Part shown: positions 25,014-34,771 of the stretch, piece after piece
Numbering within the stretch: the first letter of the stretch is position 1
Layout: every line of letters starts with the position of its first letter
Assembly (NCBI GenBank): GCA_002360455.1
Contig: DEQQ01000026.1
Location: forward strand, 1 to 37,912
Source: Saprospiraceae bacterium UBA3362
Lineage (GTDB): Bacteria; Bacteroidota; Bacteroidia; Chitinophagales; Saprospiraceae
DNA: 37,912 nt
Direction: 5' to 3'
Program-made: the position numbers and the translations under genes
The notes under the pieces: model-generated
Database searches by the model: none
Told to the model about the DNA's origin: nothing
Seen by the model: the letters and a program-made list of their open reading frames with translations, nothing else

Positions 25014-27428
25014 TTAACGAATTTCAACGATTTCGACTCTTCGCTCTTTGGAAGCATTGATCATATAAATAGATCTCATATCAGATAAATCATCTATTAT
25101 ACCTGTTGGCGAACTATCTTCTCCAAATCTCTCTTGCGAAATTTTCAAAAGACCTTTTTTAATGTATTTTTTAAGAACTCCTTTATTGTATCTTGAAAAT
25201 TCATTCTCAACACATTTTACTCTTCGTTGACTTAAATTATAATTGTATTTGTTATTCGATCTTGGACTAGCAAATCCTTTCAAAATTATTTCGTAAGACT
25301 TACCTTCGGCCAATTCAGTTTCTAGGATTTTCATGAATTGCTCAAATCTTTCTTTATTGCCTTTGACATCCGATTCAAAAAAGCTCTCCATCTCAGCATT
25401 GGAAGACTCTTTATCAACTCCGGAAAGCTTTGCATAATTTTTCTTAAATTCTTCCTTTTTAGCGTAATAACTTGTATAAGTCTGATTATAAGCCAAAGTT
25501 GTTGAAACTCCCATAGTTCTTGGATTTGGTCTATCGTTATCAAAATAAAGGATCAACGGAAGCATACTTTGCAATATTTTCTGCAAAACCAATTTTTGTG
25601 TCATTGTTCCTCCTTGCTTACAATCTACTGTAAATTCTTTGGTGGCTTGAGCGTAGCCATTTTTTGAAGCTACAATTCTGTACTTATGGCAGCGAGTAAG
25701 TTCGAAATGGGTTAAATTTGTATTTATATCTGACAATGTTAAAGGTTTCCAATTTGGATCATCCAAATCATACAAAGTCACGGTGCAATTATTAAGTGCA
25801 TAAGACTCTGATTTTTCAAATGTAAGCACATCCAATTTAACTTTCTCAGGAGTTAAAAACAGCTTCTTATTGATTTCGGTAAACTCTCCCGGTTTTCCTG
25901 AATTGAAACTCAAAGACTCCGTAATATACCCCGGTTTAGAAGCCTCCAATCGGTATTCTTTATCACATTCTATAGGAAATTCTGATAGATTTGAATTCGC
26001 CTTTGTAATTACTATTGGCTTAGCTTTTACATCCTTCACATCGTACAACGTTATTGTTGCACCATTCAAATCTTCTTTAGAAATAGCATCATAAACAAGA
26101 ACCTTTAAATTGATATCACATGGCTCAATGGTGGCTTGGTACAGATCCAAACAGCATGCTTCTGAAGCGTCGTCAATCAAATTGGAGCCTGTTTTATTTG
26201 AAGCAAAATAATAGTCACTAATTGATTTGCCTCTTATAAAATAGACATCATCCAAACTTGAATTAACCGGTGTACCTAAGTGCTTAATCTCACCCCAGCC
26301 TGAAGATGTTTCACGCACACTATAAATATCAAATCCACCTAAACCTAAGTGGCCTTTTGTACTGTAGTATAAATTCCTTGATTCATTATGATAAAAAGGT
26401 GTGATATCATCTTGTATTGTATTAAGAGAACTAAGGTTCATCGCTTCAGAAAAATTTCCGGACTGATCAATCATAGAATACCAAAGATCAAATCCTCCTT
26501 TACCGCCTTCTCGATTTGAGACGAAATACAGCACTTCTTTATTTACTTCTTGATTATAACCAACATTGGGCTGAGTGTTGCTTGCAGATGGATTATTGAT
26601 TACTTCCGGCAACTTTACAGGTACATCCCATTTTCCATTCTGATCAACAATACTCGAATAAATTTCACATTTCTGATCATGATCGTTCACAGCTTCACAA
26701 ACCGAAAAATACACCTTTGATCTGTTTTTGTTGTAAGCTAAATTTGCTATTGATTTGCCTGCAAAATTGATATTGTCTTGTTGAATAGGATTCGCTTGAG
26801 CACCTTTTTTTGATTTCAAAATATTTCCTATGAACCTTTTAGGAATTCTTGTATCCACTTTATTTTCAAATCTCAAAGAAGAAAATAATAAATCGTCACC
26901 AGATATCACTGGATTAAAATCAGAATACAGCGAATTGATATTGTCACTTAATCTTTTTACAACTGTTCCTTTGACAGGGTTTTTTACAGTTTCCAACGCC
27001 CACTCACAGGCTTTGATCTCTTTATCTGCTATTGAAGTATAGTAAGGATCATCGCCGCCTCTTTCACTTTTATATGTGGTATAAGCCAATCGTGCACCAT
27101 TATAATCTCCTTGCAGCTGTTTGCTCTGACCAAGATAAAATCCGGTCAAAGGAAATTGATTGTTATCGCTGTGTTGAAGCACTTTTTCATACAGCTCAGC
27201 AGCCTTTTTATAAGCTCCAAATAATCTTGCGGATGATGCAGCTTTAAATAAATACTCACAGTTGGAGGGATCAAATTCTAACAGTTCAGAATATTTATAA
27301 AATGCATCATAATAGTTTTTGGATGCGAAAGAACTTTCTGCTTGATTAAATACAGACTTCTTTGTTTGTCCAAATCCATTTATATAAGCAAGTAAAACGA
27401 TTATAAGTATATAATTGAAACGTTTCAT
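25014..27428 (-). CDS. PorE-like TPR/propeller/CRD/OmpA protein, cassette 2
   Basis: This 804-residue protein has a signal peptide MKRFNYILIIVLLAYINGFG. TPR-like helices span ~25-150. A PD40-type propeller spans ~165-430, with DFNPVISGDDLLFSS, LYFVSNREGGKGGFDLWYS and LYYSTKGHLGLGGFDIYSV. Two carboxypeptidase-regulatory-like domains span ~440-625. A C-terminal OmpA-like peptidoglycan-binding domain has ILKGFASPRSNN and YNLSQRRVKCVENEF. This order is that of PorE, a T9SS component in Porphyromonas gingivalis. It sits between the PorP-like gene (23 bases) and the type B substrate (28 bases), suggesting it anchors or aids their shared export. It may not be the core PorE of this organism. Confidence 0.8.
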   Translation of the reverse strand: MKRFNYILIIVLLAYINGFGQTKKSVFNQAESSFASKNYYDAFYKYSELLEFDPSNCEYLFKAASSARLFGAYKKAAELYEKVLQHSDNNQFPLTGFYLGQSKQLQGDYNGARLAYTTYKSERGGDDPYYTSIADKEIKACEWALETVKNPVKGTVVKRLSDNINSLYSDFNPVISGDDLLFSSLRFENKVDTRIPKRFIGNILKSKKGAQANPIQQDNINFAGKSIANLAYNKNRSKVYFSVCEAVNDHDQKCEIYSSIVDQNGKWDVPVKLPEVINNPSASNTQPNVGYNQEVNKEVLYFVSNREGGKGGFDLWYSMIDQSGNFSEAMNLSSLNTIQDDITPFYHNESRNLYYSTKGHLGLGGFDIYSVRETSSGWGEIKHLGTPVNSSLDDVYFIRGKSISDYYFASNKTGSNLIDDASEACCLDLYQATIEPCDINLKVLVYDAISKEDLNGATITLYDVKDVKAKPIVITKANSNLSEFPIECDKEYRLEASKPGYITESLSFNSGKPGEFTEINKKLFLTPEKVKLDVLTFEKSESYALNNCTVTLYDLDDPNWKPLTLSDINTNLTHFELTRCHKYRIVASKNGYAQATKEFTVDCKQGGTMTQKLVLQKILQSMLPLILYFDNDRPNPRTMGVSTTLAYNQTYTSYYAKKEEFKKNYAKLSGVDKESSNAEMESFFESDVKGNKERFEQFMKILETELAEGKSYEIILKGFASPRSNNKYNYNLSQRRVKCVENEFSRYNKGVLKKYIKKGLLKISQERFGEDSSPTGIIDDLSDMRSIYMINASKERRVEIVEIR

Positions 27429-27451
27429 GTTTAGGTTGAGTTAGAGTAGGT

Positions 27452-28477
27452 TTATAATATTGGACAAGCTTTCAATGCGGATAAAGGCCGAGATTTGGTA
27501 AAAGTATGAATTAGAGAAAATTCAGGTCCACCTCTTCTATTGGTTGCTTTTTTCCAAGGAGAAGAATTAATATCATAAGAAAGACCCGCATACCATTGAT
27601 TGAATTCTATAGCAATTTTTGGAATTAAATCTCTTTGCAATCGGGTAGCCACTCCTAGCAATAATGCCATTTCTTTCCCTCTTTTAGTTGCCAGATAAAA
27701 CTTACCGTAAGCTCCTACTAAAGCTTCATTATATACAGTTTGTTTTTGATACTGCCCATGAAGTAAGAGATCAATTTTTTGGGTCATTTGAAAACTTGGT
27801 GTCAAACTAAAATTCATTCTCATAGGCAGTTTGGAAGAGGGAGAATTATCAGAAAATCTTTGCTCAGGTTGATTTAAATGAAATAATCCTACTCCTGCAT
27901 CGACTTTAGTTCTCTTTGATTTTTGCCATCTGTAATTTAGTCCGGCACCAAGATCTAAAAAGGTCTTACTGGTGCTTGTGAAGTTTTCGATACTTGGAAT
28001 AGTTGGATCATGCCCTGCCCCGGAATATTGATTATCCCATGTCAACTCATTTAAAGAGAACCGACGACTCGAACCACCCAATAAGGCTCCAACAGAGACT
28101 ATATTTCTAGTATTCAACGGATAAGCATAAGCACCGCTGATGCCTAGATGCCCCAAGCTCAATCTACTATCTCCGGCTCTATCATAATTAAACAAAATTC
28201 CTCCGCTAAACATCCCTTTAGTGGTCCATTTTTTAGGAAAGAATCTTTTATCTACAGATCCTGTTATGGTCATATAATTCACCAAATCGTCCACAAACCA
28301 TTGCTTCCGCAAATTGGCGGCAACACGCACATCTCCATTAAAAACTCCGGTAAGGGCCGGATTCATATTGAGTGGAGAGGTATAAAATTGTGAATGGTGG
28401 ATATCCTGAGCATACCCAAATTGGAGAACAAACATAGCTAGTAGGCTTATGTTTATGAGTTTACTGGTTTTAAACAT
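27452..28477 (-). CDS. PorP/SprF-family outer-membrane protein, cassette 2
   Basis: This 341-residue protein has a signal peptide at residues ~1-23. The PorP/SprF opening DIHHSQFYTSPLNMNPALTG follows, then barrel strands, including FNYDRAGDSRLSLG and IEFNQWYAGLSYDINSSPW, and the end KACPIL. SprF is required in Flavobacterium johnsoniae for secretion and surface attachment of the type B substrate SprB, and many type B substrates have an adjacent SprF-like partner. It is the first gene of a three-gene cassette, and its likely client is the protein encoded at 21383-24985. About 177 bases separate it from cassette 1, with no clear promoter consensus. Confidence 0.85.
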   Translation of the reverse strand: MFKTSKLINISLLAMFVLQFGYAQDIHHSQFYTSPLNMNPALTGVFNGDVRVAANLRKQWFVDDLVNYMTITGSVDKRFFPKKWTTKGMFSGGILFNYDRAGDSRLSLGHLGISGAYAYPLNTRNIVSVGALLGGSSRRFSLNELTWDNQYSGAGHDPTIPSIENFTSTSKTFLDLGAGLNYRWQKSKRTKVDAGVGLFHLNQPEQRFSDNSPSSKLPMRMNFSLTPSFQMTQKIDLLLHGQYQKQTVYNEALVGAYGKFYLATKRGKEMALLLGVATRLQRDLIPKIAIEFNQWYAGLSYDINSSPWKKATNRRGGPEFSLIHTFTKSRPLSALKACPIL

Positions 28478-28654
28478 CTGGTTCAGTTTATTATCAATCT
28501 CGATATTAAGTTCTGTAAATCAATACATTACACTTAATAATCTGGTAAATATATTTACGCTTTTATCCAAAATCTATACCCTTCAGATCAAGATCTTCTT
28601 AGGCTTGGTAATGCAAATATAAAAATTAATTCAATATAATTTATTTTTATATAA

Positions 28655-31600
28655 TTACCGGATCAAGGTCACATTGCCCTTTTTGAAATAGGGTTTATTA
28701 TCTATACACGTTACATTAAGATAATATCCATACACATCAGGCGCTACCAGTTCTCCCTTATAATAACCATCCCAGCCCTTGGTTTTATCTGTAGTCTCAA
28801 AAATCTTTTCTCCCCATCGATCGTAAATGACCAATTCCAGCTTTTTAATAAAGTTGCTTCTCACTATAAATTCGTCATTATTATTGTCTCCATTGGGGCT
28901 AAAAATATTGGGAACAAAAACATCAGATTCATCGCATTTTGGTAAGATTACATAGATTACCACAGACTCCGAGCTCTCACATCCATCATGATTCTTGGCT
29001 TTTACAGTATAGACTATGGATTTAGGAGGAGTAGCAACAGGATCAGTGCATTTTGTACAATCCAATCCCGTAGGTATAATCCACTCATAATCTGTATATC
29101 CCGGTGTAACATGAAGGGTTACAGATTGAGCAAGGTAAATGGTATCTTTATCTGCCCAAACTTTTAGAGGAGGCTCAAACTTACTAATATTCACCTGAAA
29201 ACTGTCTCTATAAGCACAACCGTACTCATTTACAAAATCCAAGTAAAAAACTGTTGTATCTATAGGCTTAACTATTATCCGATCAGATTGTGGATTATTT
29301 ACAATTAATCTGCCGGCAGGACTCCAATTGTAAGTATAGCGGTGGGCATTTTCAGAAATAAATTGAATTGCTCCATCAGCACCCGGACACAAAGAGCTTG
29401 GACCCTCAATTCTGTATTTGGTAGAAATTGGAATTACTCTAAAGGAGTCTATTGCAGAACAACCGTAGGTATCTGTAGCGAGACCGAAAATATACATGCT
29501 GTCCGAGATTTCTTTTTCTAAACTATAGCCCCTTCCCAATAGAATCCCAACCTGATCTATCCACTCAATGTTAGAATTGACTGAAGTTCTAGCTTGCAGT
29601 AATATTTTATTACTATAACACAATATTGTATCTTTATTTATTTCCAAATTGATATCCGGTGCCACAAACACAGTAACTGTTCTATCAATATAACAATCCG
29701 GCACTGAAGGATCTGTTATTCTTACCTTATAATTAGTCGTGACGGCTACGGTTGCCTTAGGGTTTGCTTTATTAGGATCGTCTAAACCTGTAGAAGGAGA
29801 CCAAGTGTAAACAAAATCAGGATCAGGTGTTGGATTCAAATAAACCGGAGCACCCTGACAACTTAATACTGTATCATTAAGATTAACCATGATAAAGCCT
29901 ACATTTATTGTATCAGTAAATTCATTATTACATTCAGCATTTACTTTTAACTTGACTATATAAATTCCTGATTTTTTATAAAAATGTGTTGGGTTTTTTT
30001 CGTTTGAAGTCGATTGATCTCCAAAATCCCATTCATAGTTTCCTTTATCCGATAAATTAGTAAAACTCACATTGGTGTTATCACAATTTTTATCTACTTT
30101 AAATCCAACAACAGGTTTACAAATGACATCTAAATATAAAGAATCTAAAATTGAATTACAGCCAAACTGATTTTGTGCTTTTACTGTAAAATATTGATCC
30201 TGACAATCCGAAATTCTAACTTTAATACTATCGCTACCCTGTCCTGACAAAATAGGAGCTGCTGGAGACCATGTGTAACTTAATCGGTGATTACTATTTC
30301 TATTTCTTAACTTAAGATCAATTGTATCTTGTTCGCAGACTTTATATTGATCAAAGAATGACTCAAACACGACTTTCTCATTCTTCACGAATATACTATC
30401 GTTACCCGGACAATTGGCGCTACTCTTCCCTCTGACATAAAAATATGCACTATCCCTTAACAAGCTAAAATAATCAAAACTTCCTGATTTAAGGATTGTA
30501 TTGAAATTTCGATCCGACGACCATTCTATGCTGGACTCTATGCCTCCTATGGCATTCAGAAACATAGAATCACTACAAATAATTTGTTTTCCTGCAATAT
30601 CAATATCCAACAATGTGGAAACTTTTACTTCTACAGAATCTGTTTCAGTACAATTCCCGTCCGTAATGGTTACATAATATTTTCTTGTAGAATTTGGATT
30701 TACAATTGGATCGGGGCAATTGGCACAACTAATATCACTATTAGGAGACCAATTGTATTGAAATCTACTGTCAGGATTGGAAATGAGATGAGTTGTCTCC
30801 CCAATACAAATAGGAATACTCGGTGAAACAAATTGAGGCCTTAATCTATTTAGAACAAATTGCTTTGTAACTGTATCCTTACAACCTCCTAAAGATGTAA
30901 TGATCAATTGAACCTTAACTAATCCTGTATCCGAGAAACTAAATTTAGGGTTAATTACATTGGATCCAAATGTTTTGCCATTTAAATTACAAGACCACTC
31001 CCATTTACTGATATTGAGCAGTGAGTCAAACGATCTATCTTGGAATTGTACGTCTATAGTAGATTGACAAGATCCGTACTGAGCTGTGAAATCTGCCTTA
31101 AGCAAAGTAGAATCATACAAATAAATTTTCTGGATATTTGTATCAATACATCCCTTGGCCCGTGTTGCAATCAGAGCCACCTGATATACTCCTGCTTTGG
31201 GGAAAGTAAAGGTTACATTACTGTCGGTTGAAGTATAAAGTGTTTTAGGATAATCAAATTGCCAATAATAGGACTTGGCATTATTGCTCCTATTGGTAAA
31301 TGAAACTGTTAAATCTCCATCGCATTTGACACTGTCGTCCGGATCAAACTGTGCCACAGGATTGGTAGTGCAAATTCTAACATTATATTGAAAATCTCTC
31401 CTAAGTTGTGATAACAATTTCCCATTTCTATATTCACTTATGCATACACCAATCAAATACTGACCTGTAACAGTAGGGTCAGGATCTCCCGTTAGCAAGC
31501 CCGTTTTTGAGTCAATTTTTAATGGTGGATTATTGCCTAATAAATTGAACAGTGAGTAAGGCGCTCTATAAGTAACCGGAGTATATGGTGGTTTTGGAGG

Positions 31601-32284
31601 AGAAGTAAAACTTGTAGGTTTATTGTTGAATGTATCCGCTCCCAAATAAGGAGCACACAAACTGTACACAAGCGAATCACCTTCTGAGTCTTTGCCCTCA
31701 CTTGGAAAATAAATAGACCGATCTCCACAAATATAAATAGGCGGCCAATCTCCAAAACGAGGTCCACTATTACAGTATCTCAAAGCATCTGCAGAAATAA
31801 ATAAAGTATAGGTTGCCCCTGTAAGTTCAGGATCTTGAATATTGGTCAAGGTTTTATTCCTGCAACAACGTTGGTACGCCAGCAGATAACCGCTGCTGTT
31901 TTGAGGCAAGGTAACTCGACCCACATAAGTTGTAGTATGTACACAAACATCGCCTCCGATCACTTCGCATTCGGTTTTTAAAATCTCATTCAAAGTATCA
32001 TCCTGATTAAAATTGATGAGCAAAATTCCGTTGCTGGCTCCCGGGATATTGCGCTGAAGTTGACCCTCACCATTGAAAATAAAAATATGAGCAACCGGAT
32101 CAAACTCAGCTTCCGGCGATCCGTTAAAACAATCTCGTCTCAGAGTCAATCTTACTTCGTAATTGGTGCCTCCAAGACATTTATAGGTCATTTCTCCACC
32201 AACGATATGGCTTGCATATAAATCTATACTATTCAATTCTAAAATGAACAAGATAGTCAATAATATATGTAATTTCTTTTTCAT
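28655..32284 (-). CDS. giant PKD-rich surface protein with type B T9SS sorting domain, cassette 1
   Basis: This 1209-residue protein has a signal peptide ending SIDLYASHIVGGE (residues ~1-24). It carries the same N-terminal region as its paralogue (GEMTYKCLGGTNYEVRLTLR; RDCFNGSPE). Then come PKD modules (YYWQFDYPKT, YEWDFGDQSTSN, KSGIYIVKLKV) and about five Y.W.P modules (YNWSPNSDI, YTWSPSTGLDDP, YNWSPAGRL, YEWIPTGLD). The end has VFVPNIFSPNGDNNNDEF, YDRWGEKIF, KGWDGYYKGEL and KKGNVTLIR, a type B T9SS domain. It is predicted to be exported and surface-held. Cys pairs closing the modules could form disulfides. It starts 12 bases after the PorE-like stop. Confidence 0.85.
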   Translation of the reverse strand: MKKKLHILLTILFILELNSIDLYASHIVGGEMTYKCLGGTNYEVRLTLRRDCFNGSPEAEFDPVAHIFIFNGEGQLQRNIPGASNGILLINFNQDDTLNEILKTECEVIGGDVCVHTTTYVGRVTLPQNSSGYLLAYQRCCRNKTLTNIQDPELTGATYTLFISADALRYCNSGPRFGDWPPIYICGDRSIYFPSEGKDSEGDSLVYSLCAPYLGADTFNNKPTSFTSPPKPPYTPVTYRAPYSLFNLLGNNPPLKIDSKTGLLTGDPDPTVTGQYLIGVCISEYRNGKLLSQLRRDFQYNVRICTTNPVAQFDPDDSVKCDGDLTVSFTNRSNNAKSYYWQFDYPKTLYTSTDSNVTFTFPKAGVYQVALIATRAKGCIDTNIQKIYLYDSTLLKADFTAQYGSCQSTIDVQFQDRSFDSLLNISKWEWSCNLNGKTFGSNVINPKFSFSDTGLVKVQLIITSLGGCKDTVTKQFVLNRLRPQFVSPSIPICIGETTHLISNPDSRFQYNWSPNSDISCANCPDPIVNPNSTRKYYVTITDGNCTETDSVEVKVSTLLDIDIAGKQIICSDSMFLNAIGGIESSIEWSSDRNFNTILKSGSFDYFSLLRDSAYFYVRGKSSANCPGNDSIFVKNEKVVFESFFDQYKVCEQDTIDLKLRNRNSNHRLSYTWSPAAPILSGQGSDSIKVRISDCQDQYFTVKAQNQFGCNSILDSLYLDVICKPVVGFKVDKNCDNTNVSFTNLSDKGNYEWDFGDQSTSNEKNPTHFYKKSGIYIVKLKVNAECNNEFTDTINVGFIMVNLNDTVLSCQGAPVYLNPTPDPDFVYTWSPSTGLDDPNKANPKATVAVTTNYKVRITDPSVPDCYIDRTVTVFVAPDINLEINKDTILCYSNKILLQARTSVNSNIEWIDQVGILLGRGYSLEKEISDSMYIFGLATDTYGCSAIDSFRVIPISTKYRIEGPSSLCPGADGAIQFISENAHRYTYNWSPAGRLIVNNPQSDRIIVKPIDTTVFYLDFVNEYGCAYRDSFQVNISKFEPPLKVWADKDTIYLAQSVTLHVTPGYTDYEWIIPTGLDCTKCTDPVATPPKSIVYTVKAKNHDGCESSESVVIYVILPKCDESDVFVPNIFSPNGDNNNDEFIVRSNFIKKLELVIYDRWGEKIFETTDKTKGWDGYYKGELVAPDVYGYYLNVTCIDNKPYFKKGNVTLIR

Positions 32285-32296
32285 TTTACCTCGTTT

Positions 32297-34771
32297 TTAT
32301 AGTTTACCTTGATCATCTACTCCTTTCAAAATTTCAAGAATCTCAACGCGCCTTTCGTAAGCAGCCTTTAAATTATAAATTGAATTTCTAGTATCCTCCA
32401 GATTATCACTCACATCTATAGCAGATTGCGATTCTCCAAAAGGGATTTCTTTAATTTTCAAATTTGTGGACTTAATAAATTCATGAAATTGGCCGGCATG
32501 ATATCTGTCAAATTCATTTCGAATGGAATTAACTCTTCTTGAAGAAAGATGCTGATTATATTCCGATTTTGCTCTCGGCGATGCATATCCTTTCAAGAAG
32601 ATATCTATAGAATGTCCTTCTTCAAGGATGATGATGAGCTTATCCATAAAAAGAGATAATTTTTCTGCCCCAACCTTCACTCTTTGTTCGAAGAAAGTAT
32701 CGATTTGAAGTATGGACTGACTCTTGTAGGGCTCCGACAATCGGTCTGCAAATTCATACATATATCTGCCCTTTTTACCCAAATATTCCTGATATATCTG
32801 TGAAAACAAAACATTGGTGGTATCGGATTCAGATTTTGGATTGGGCATATCGTTATCAAAAAACATTTGTATCGGCAGCAGTTTACGCAACTCGGCAATT
32901 GCTGTAAGCTCAAGAAACATTTTTCTGCTGACAATTCTATCGTTTGCAATTTCTTTTGCCGTTAATACAAGTTGAGCCGATTCGTATTTATTCTTAGAGG
33001 CAATAATTTTGTAGTTTTTTCCTCTCAGTAATTGAAAATTAAAATAATTGCTGTCAGGATTAATAAACTCAGACACTAAATAATTTGCAACTGTATCCCA
33101 AACCTGAACTTTGACACCTTTTAAATTTACATTGGTAGTTTTTTCAAATGTAAGAATATGAAGTTCTTTCTTTTGAGTCAAGAACATATTCTTGGAAATA
33201 GGATCGAAACTGATCAAGTCTTGTGCGCTCAACAATAGAGTATCTCCAAGGTAATCCTCTTTAGAAGCTATAATCTTATATTTCCTACCCTCGATTATTT
33301 TGAACTTATATTGACCATTATTGTCATTTCCCAAAGAAGCATAAATAGAATCCTTTTCTGTCACATCATAGACTACAATTTTTGTCTTATTCAATTCTGT
33401 GCTATCATAACTATCCAGTGTATTTACAAGCAGATCAATTTGAGCCGGAACAACCGTCATATTGTAGATATCATAACAGCAGGCTTTAAGATCCTCATCC
33501 AAATAGTTGGATCCGGGTCTATTGGAAGCAAAATATCCTTGTTTCTCTTTTGCATCACTTACAAAATAAAGATCGTCATAACTGGAATTTACAGATGCCC
33601 CTAAATTAATCACTTTCATCGAATCTCTACCGGAATAGCTGTACTTATAAATATCTTGACCACCATAAGAACCATGTCCATCACTACTAAAAAACAAGGT
33701 ATTGGTTTGGGTATTAAAAAAGGGAGAATATTCATTAAAAACAGTATTGACTTCTGTCACATTTTCTGCAGAGCTGCAAGTTCCATCATTATTAATCAAC
33801 ACAGAATAAATATCGGTCCCTCCTTTTCCTCCTTGACGATCAGAAACAAAATATAGTTTAGTCAACTCTTCAGAAATAACCACTGCTTTTGCTTGAGTAT
33901 TTGAGGAGTTGGGAGCATTGACAGACAAAGGCATTTGGTTTGGTTCTGACCATTGCCCATTGGAAGCCTTTACTTTTCGATAAATCTTGCATTGAATTTT
34001 TGTGCTATTCTCTTCAAAATTACAAACCGAATAAAAGAACTGATTTCCATCAGCAGTAAGACAAGGATGAGCTGTATGAATTGTAGAATCTACTACTTGA
34101 TTCTCTTTAAAATTTCTTGACTTATAATTGGATTCAAATGAATAAATATGAGCTTGATTTTTCGATTTTTGCTGACTCTTTTCGGAAACCAAACCTGAAG
34201 AGGATACCCAAAACTCTTGTTTATTAAAAAATGGACTAAAATCATTTTGAGGGGTATTCACAGATGACTCAAGCCTTTTGGAACTAACCAATGAATTTTT
34301 ATTCAGCTTATTTTCTTTAGCCCATTTTACCTGTTCAAGTCGAGACCTTGAACGCATGGTTTGCTCTGCATTTTCTTCTAAATTAATATATTTATTATAA
34401 TACTCTCTTGCAGCATCATACTTCCCTTCATAATATAGAATCTCCGCCAATTCGTACAGAATTTCTGGTCTTGAATTTCCAAACTCAGTACCTTCGACCA
34501 ATCTAAAATAGTTTTCAGCTTTAGCAAAAGCATTCAATTTTCTTGCATTTTGTGCGGCCAAATAATTCAAGCTGTCTGTATTTTTTCCATACTTCAAAGC
34601 CTCTTCAACCATCTTAAGAGCCGCAAAATAATTTTCTTCTTGTGTGTATTCTGTTATTCTTTGCTCGTATTGTCTCAAACTTTGAGCAAACAAATCAGAA
34701 TGACACAATATTGCAAAAACAAATATTAATTTCTTCAACACTTCAGTTTTTGTTTTTAATAAATCGGGCAT
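32297..34771 (-). CDS. PorE-like TPR/propeller/CRD/OmpA protein, cassette 1
   Basis: This 824-residue paralogue of 25014-27428 has the same order: leader (KLIFVFAILCHSDLFAQ), TPR helices to ~residue 150, a PD40 propeller (LYFVSDRQGGKGGTDIYSV, LFFSSDGHGSYGGQDIYKY), two carboxypeptidase-regulatory-like domains (~460-625), and an OmpA C-terminus (IFLKGYASPRAKSEYN, HLSSRRVNSIRNEF). The MFFDNDMPNPKSE segment matches LYFDNDRPNPRTM of the other copy. Its ATG at 34771 lies inside the PorP-like gene and overlaps it by 16 bases. A GTG at 34741 would give a shorter, more typical signal peptide, so the exact start is uncertain, but coupling holds for the ATG. Confidence 0.8.
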   Translation of the reverse strand: MPDLLKTKTEVLKKLIFVFAILCHSDLFAQSLRQYEQRITEYTQEENYFAALKMVEEALKYGKNTDSLNYLAAQNARKLNAFAKAENYFRLVEGTEFGNSRPEILYELAEILYYEGKYDAAREYYNKYINLEENAEQTMRSRSRLEQVKWAKENKLNKNSLVSSKRLESSVNTPQNDFSPFFNKQEFWVSSSGLVSEKSQQKSKNQAHIYSFESNYKSRNFKENQVVDSTIHTAHPCLTADGNQFFYSVCNFEENSTKIQCKIYRKVKASNGQWSEPNQMPLSVNAPNSSNTQAKAVVISEELTKLYFVSDRQGGKGGTDIYSVLINNDGTCSSAENVTEVNTVFNEYSPFFNTQTNTLFFSSDGHGSYGGQDIYKYSYSGRDSMKVINLGASVNSSYDDLYFVSDAKEKQGYFASNRPGSNYLDEDLKACCYDIYNMTVVPAQIDLLVNTLDSYDSTELNKTKIVVYDVTEKDSIYASLGNDNNGQYKFKIIEGRKYKIIASKEDYLGDTLLLSAQDLISFDPISKNMFLTQKKELHILTFEKTTNVNLKGVKVQVWDTVANYLVSEFINPDSNYFNFQLLRGKNYKIIASKNKYESAQLVLTAKEIANDRIVSRKMFLELTAIAELRKLLPIQMFFDNDMPNPKSESDTTNVLFSQIYQEYLGKKGRYMYEFADRLSEPYKSQSILQIDTFFEQRVKVGAEKLSLFMDKLIIILEEGHSIDIFLKGYASPRAKSEYNQHLSSRRVNSIRNEFDRYHAGQFHEFIKSTNLKIKEIPFGESQSAIDVSDNLEDTRNSIYNLKAAYERRVEILEILKGVDDQGKL

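Noticed and set aside
28585..28600. short inverted repeat AGATCAAGATCT between the two cassettes
   Set aside because: A 5-bp arm is expected by chance in AT-rich DNA and no U-tract follows.
32677..32949. minus-strand frame of 90 codons within the PorE-like gene
   Set aside because: It is an alternative frame of the OmpA-domain coding region, which is well supported.
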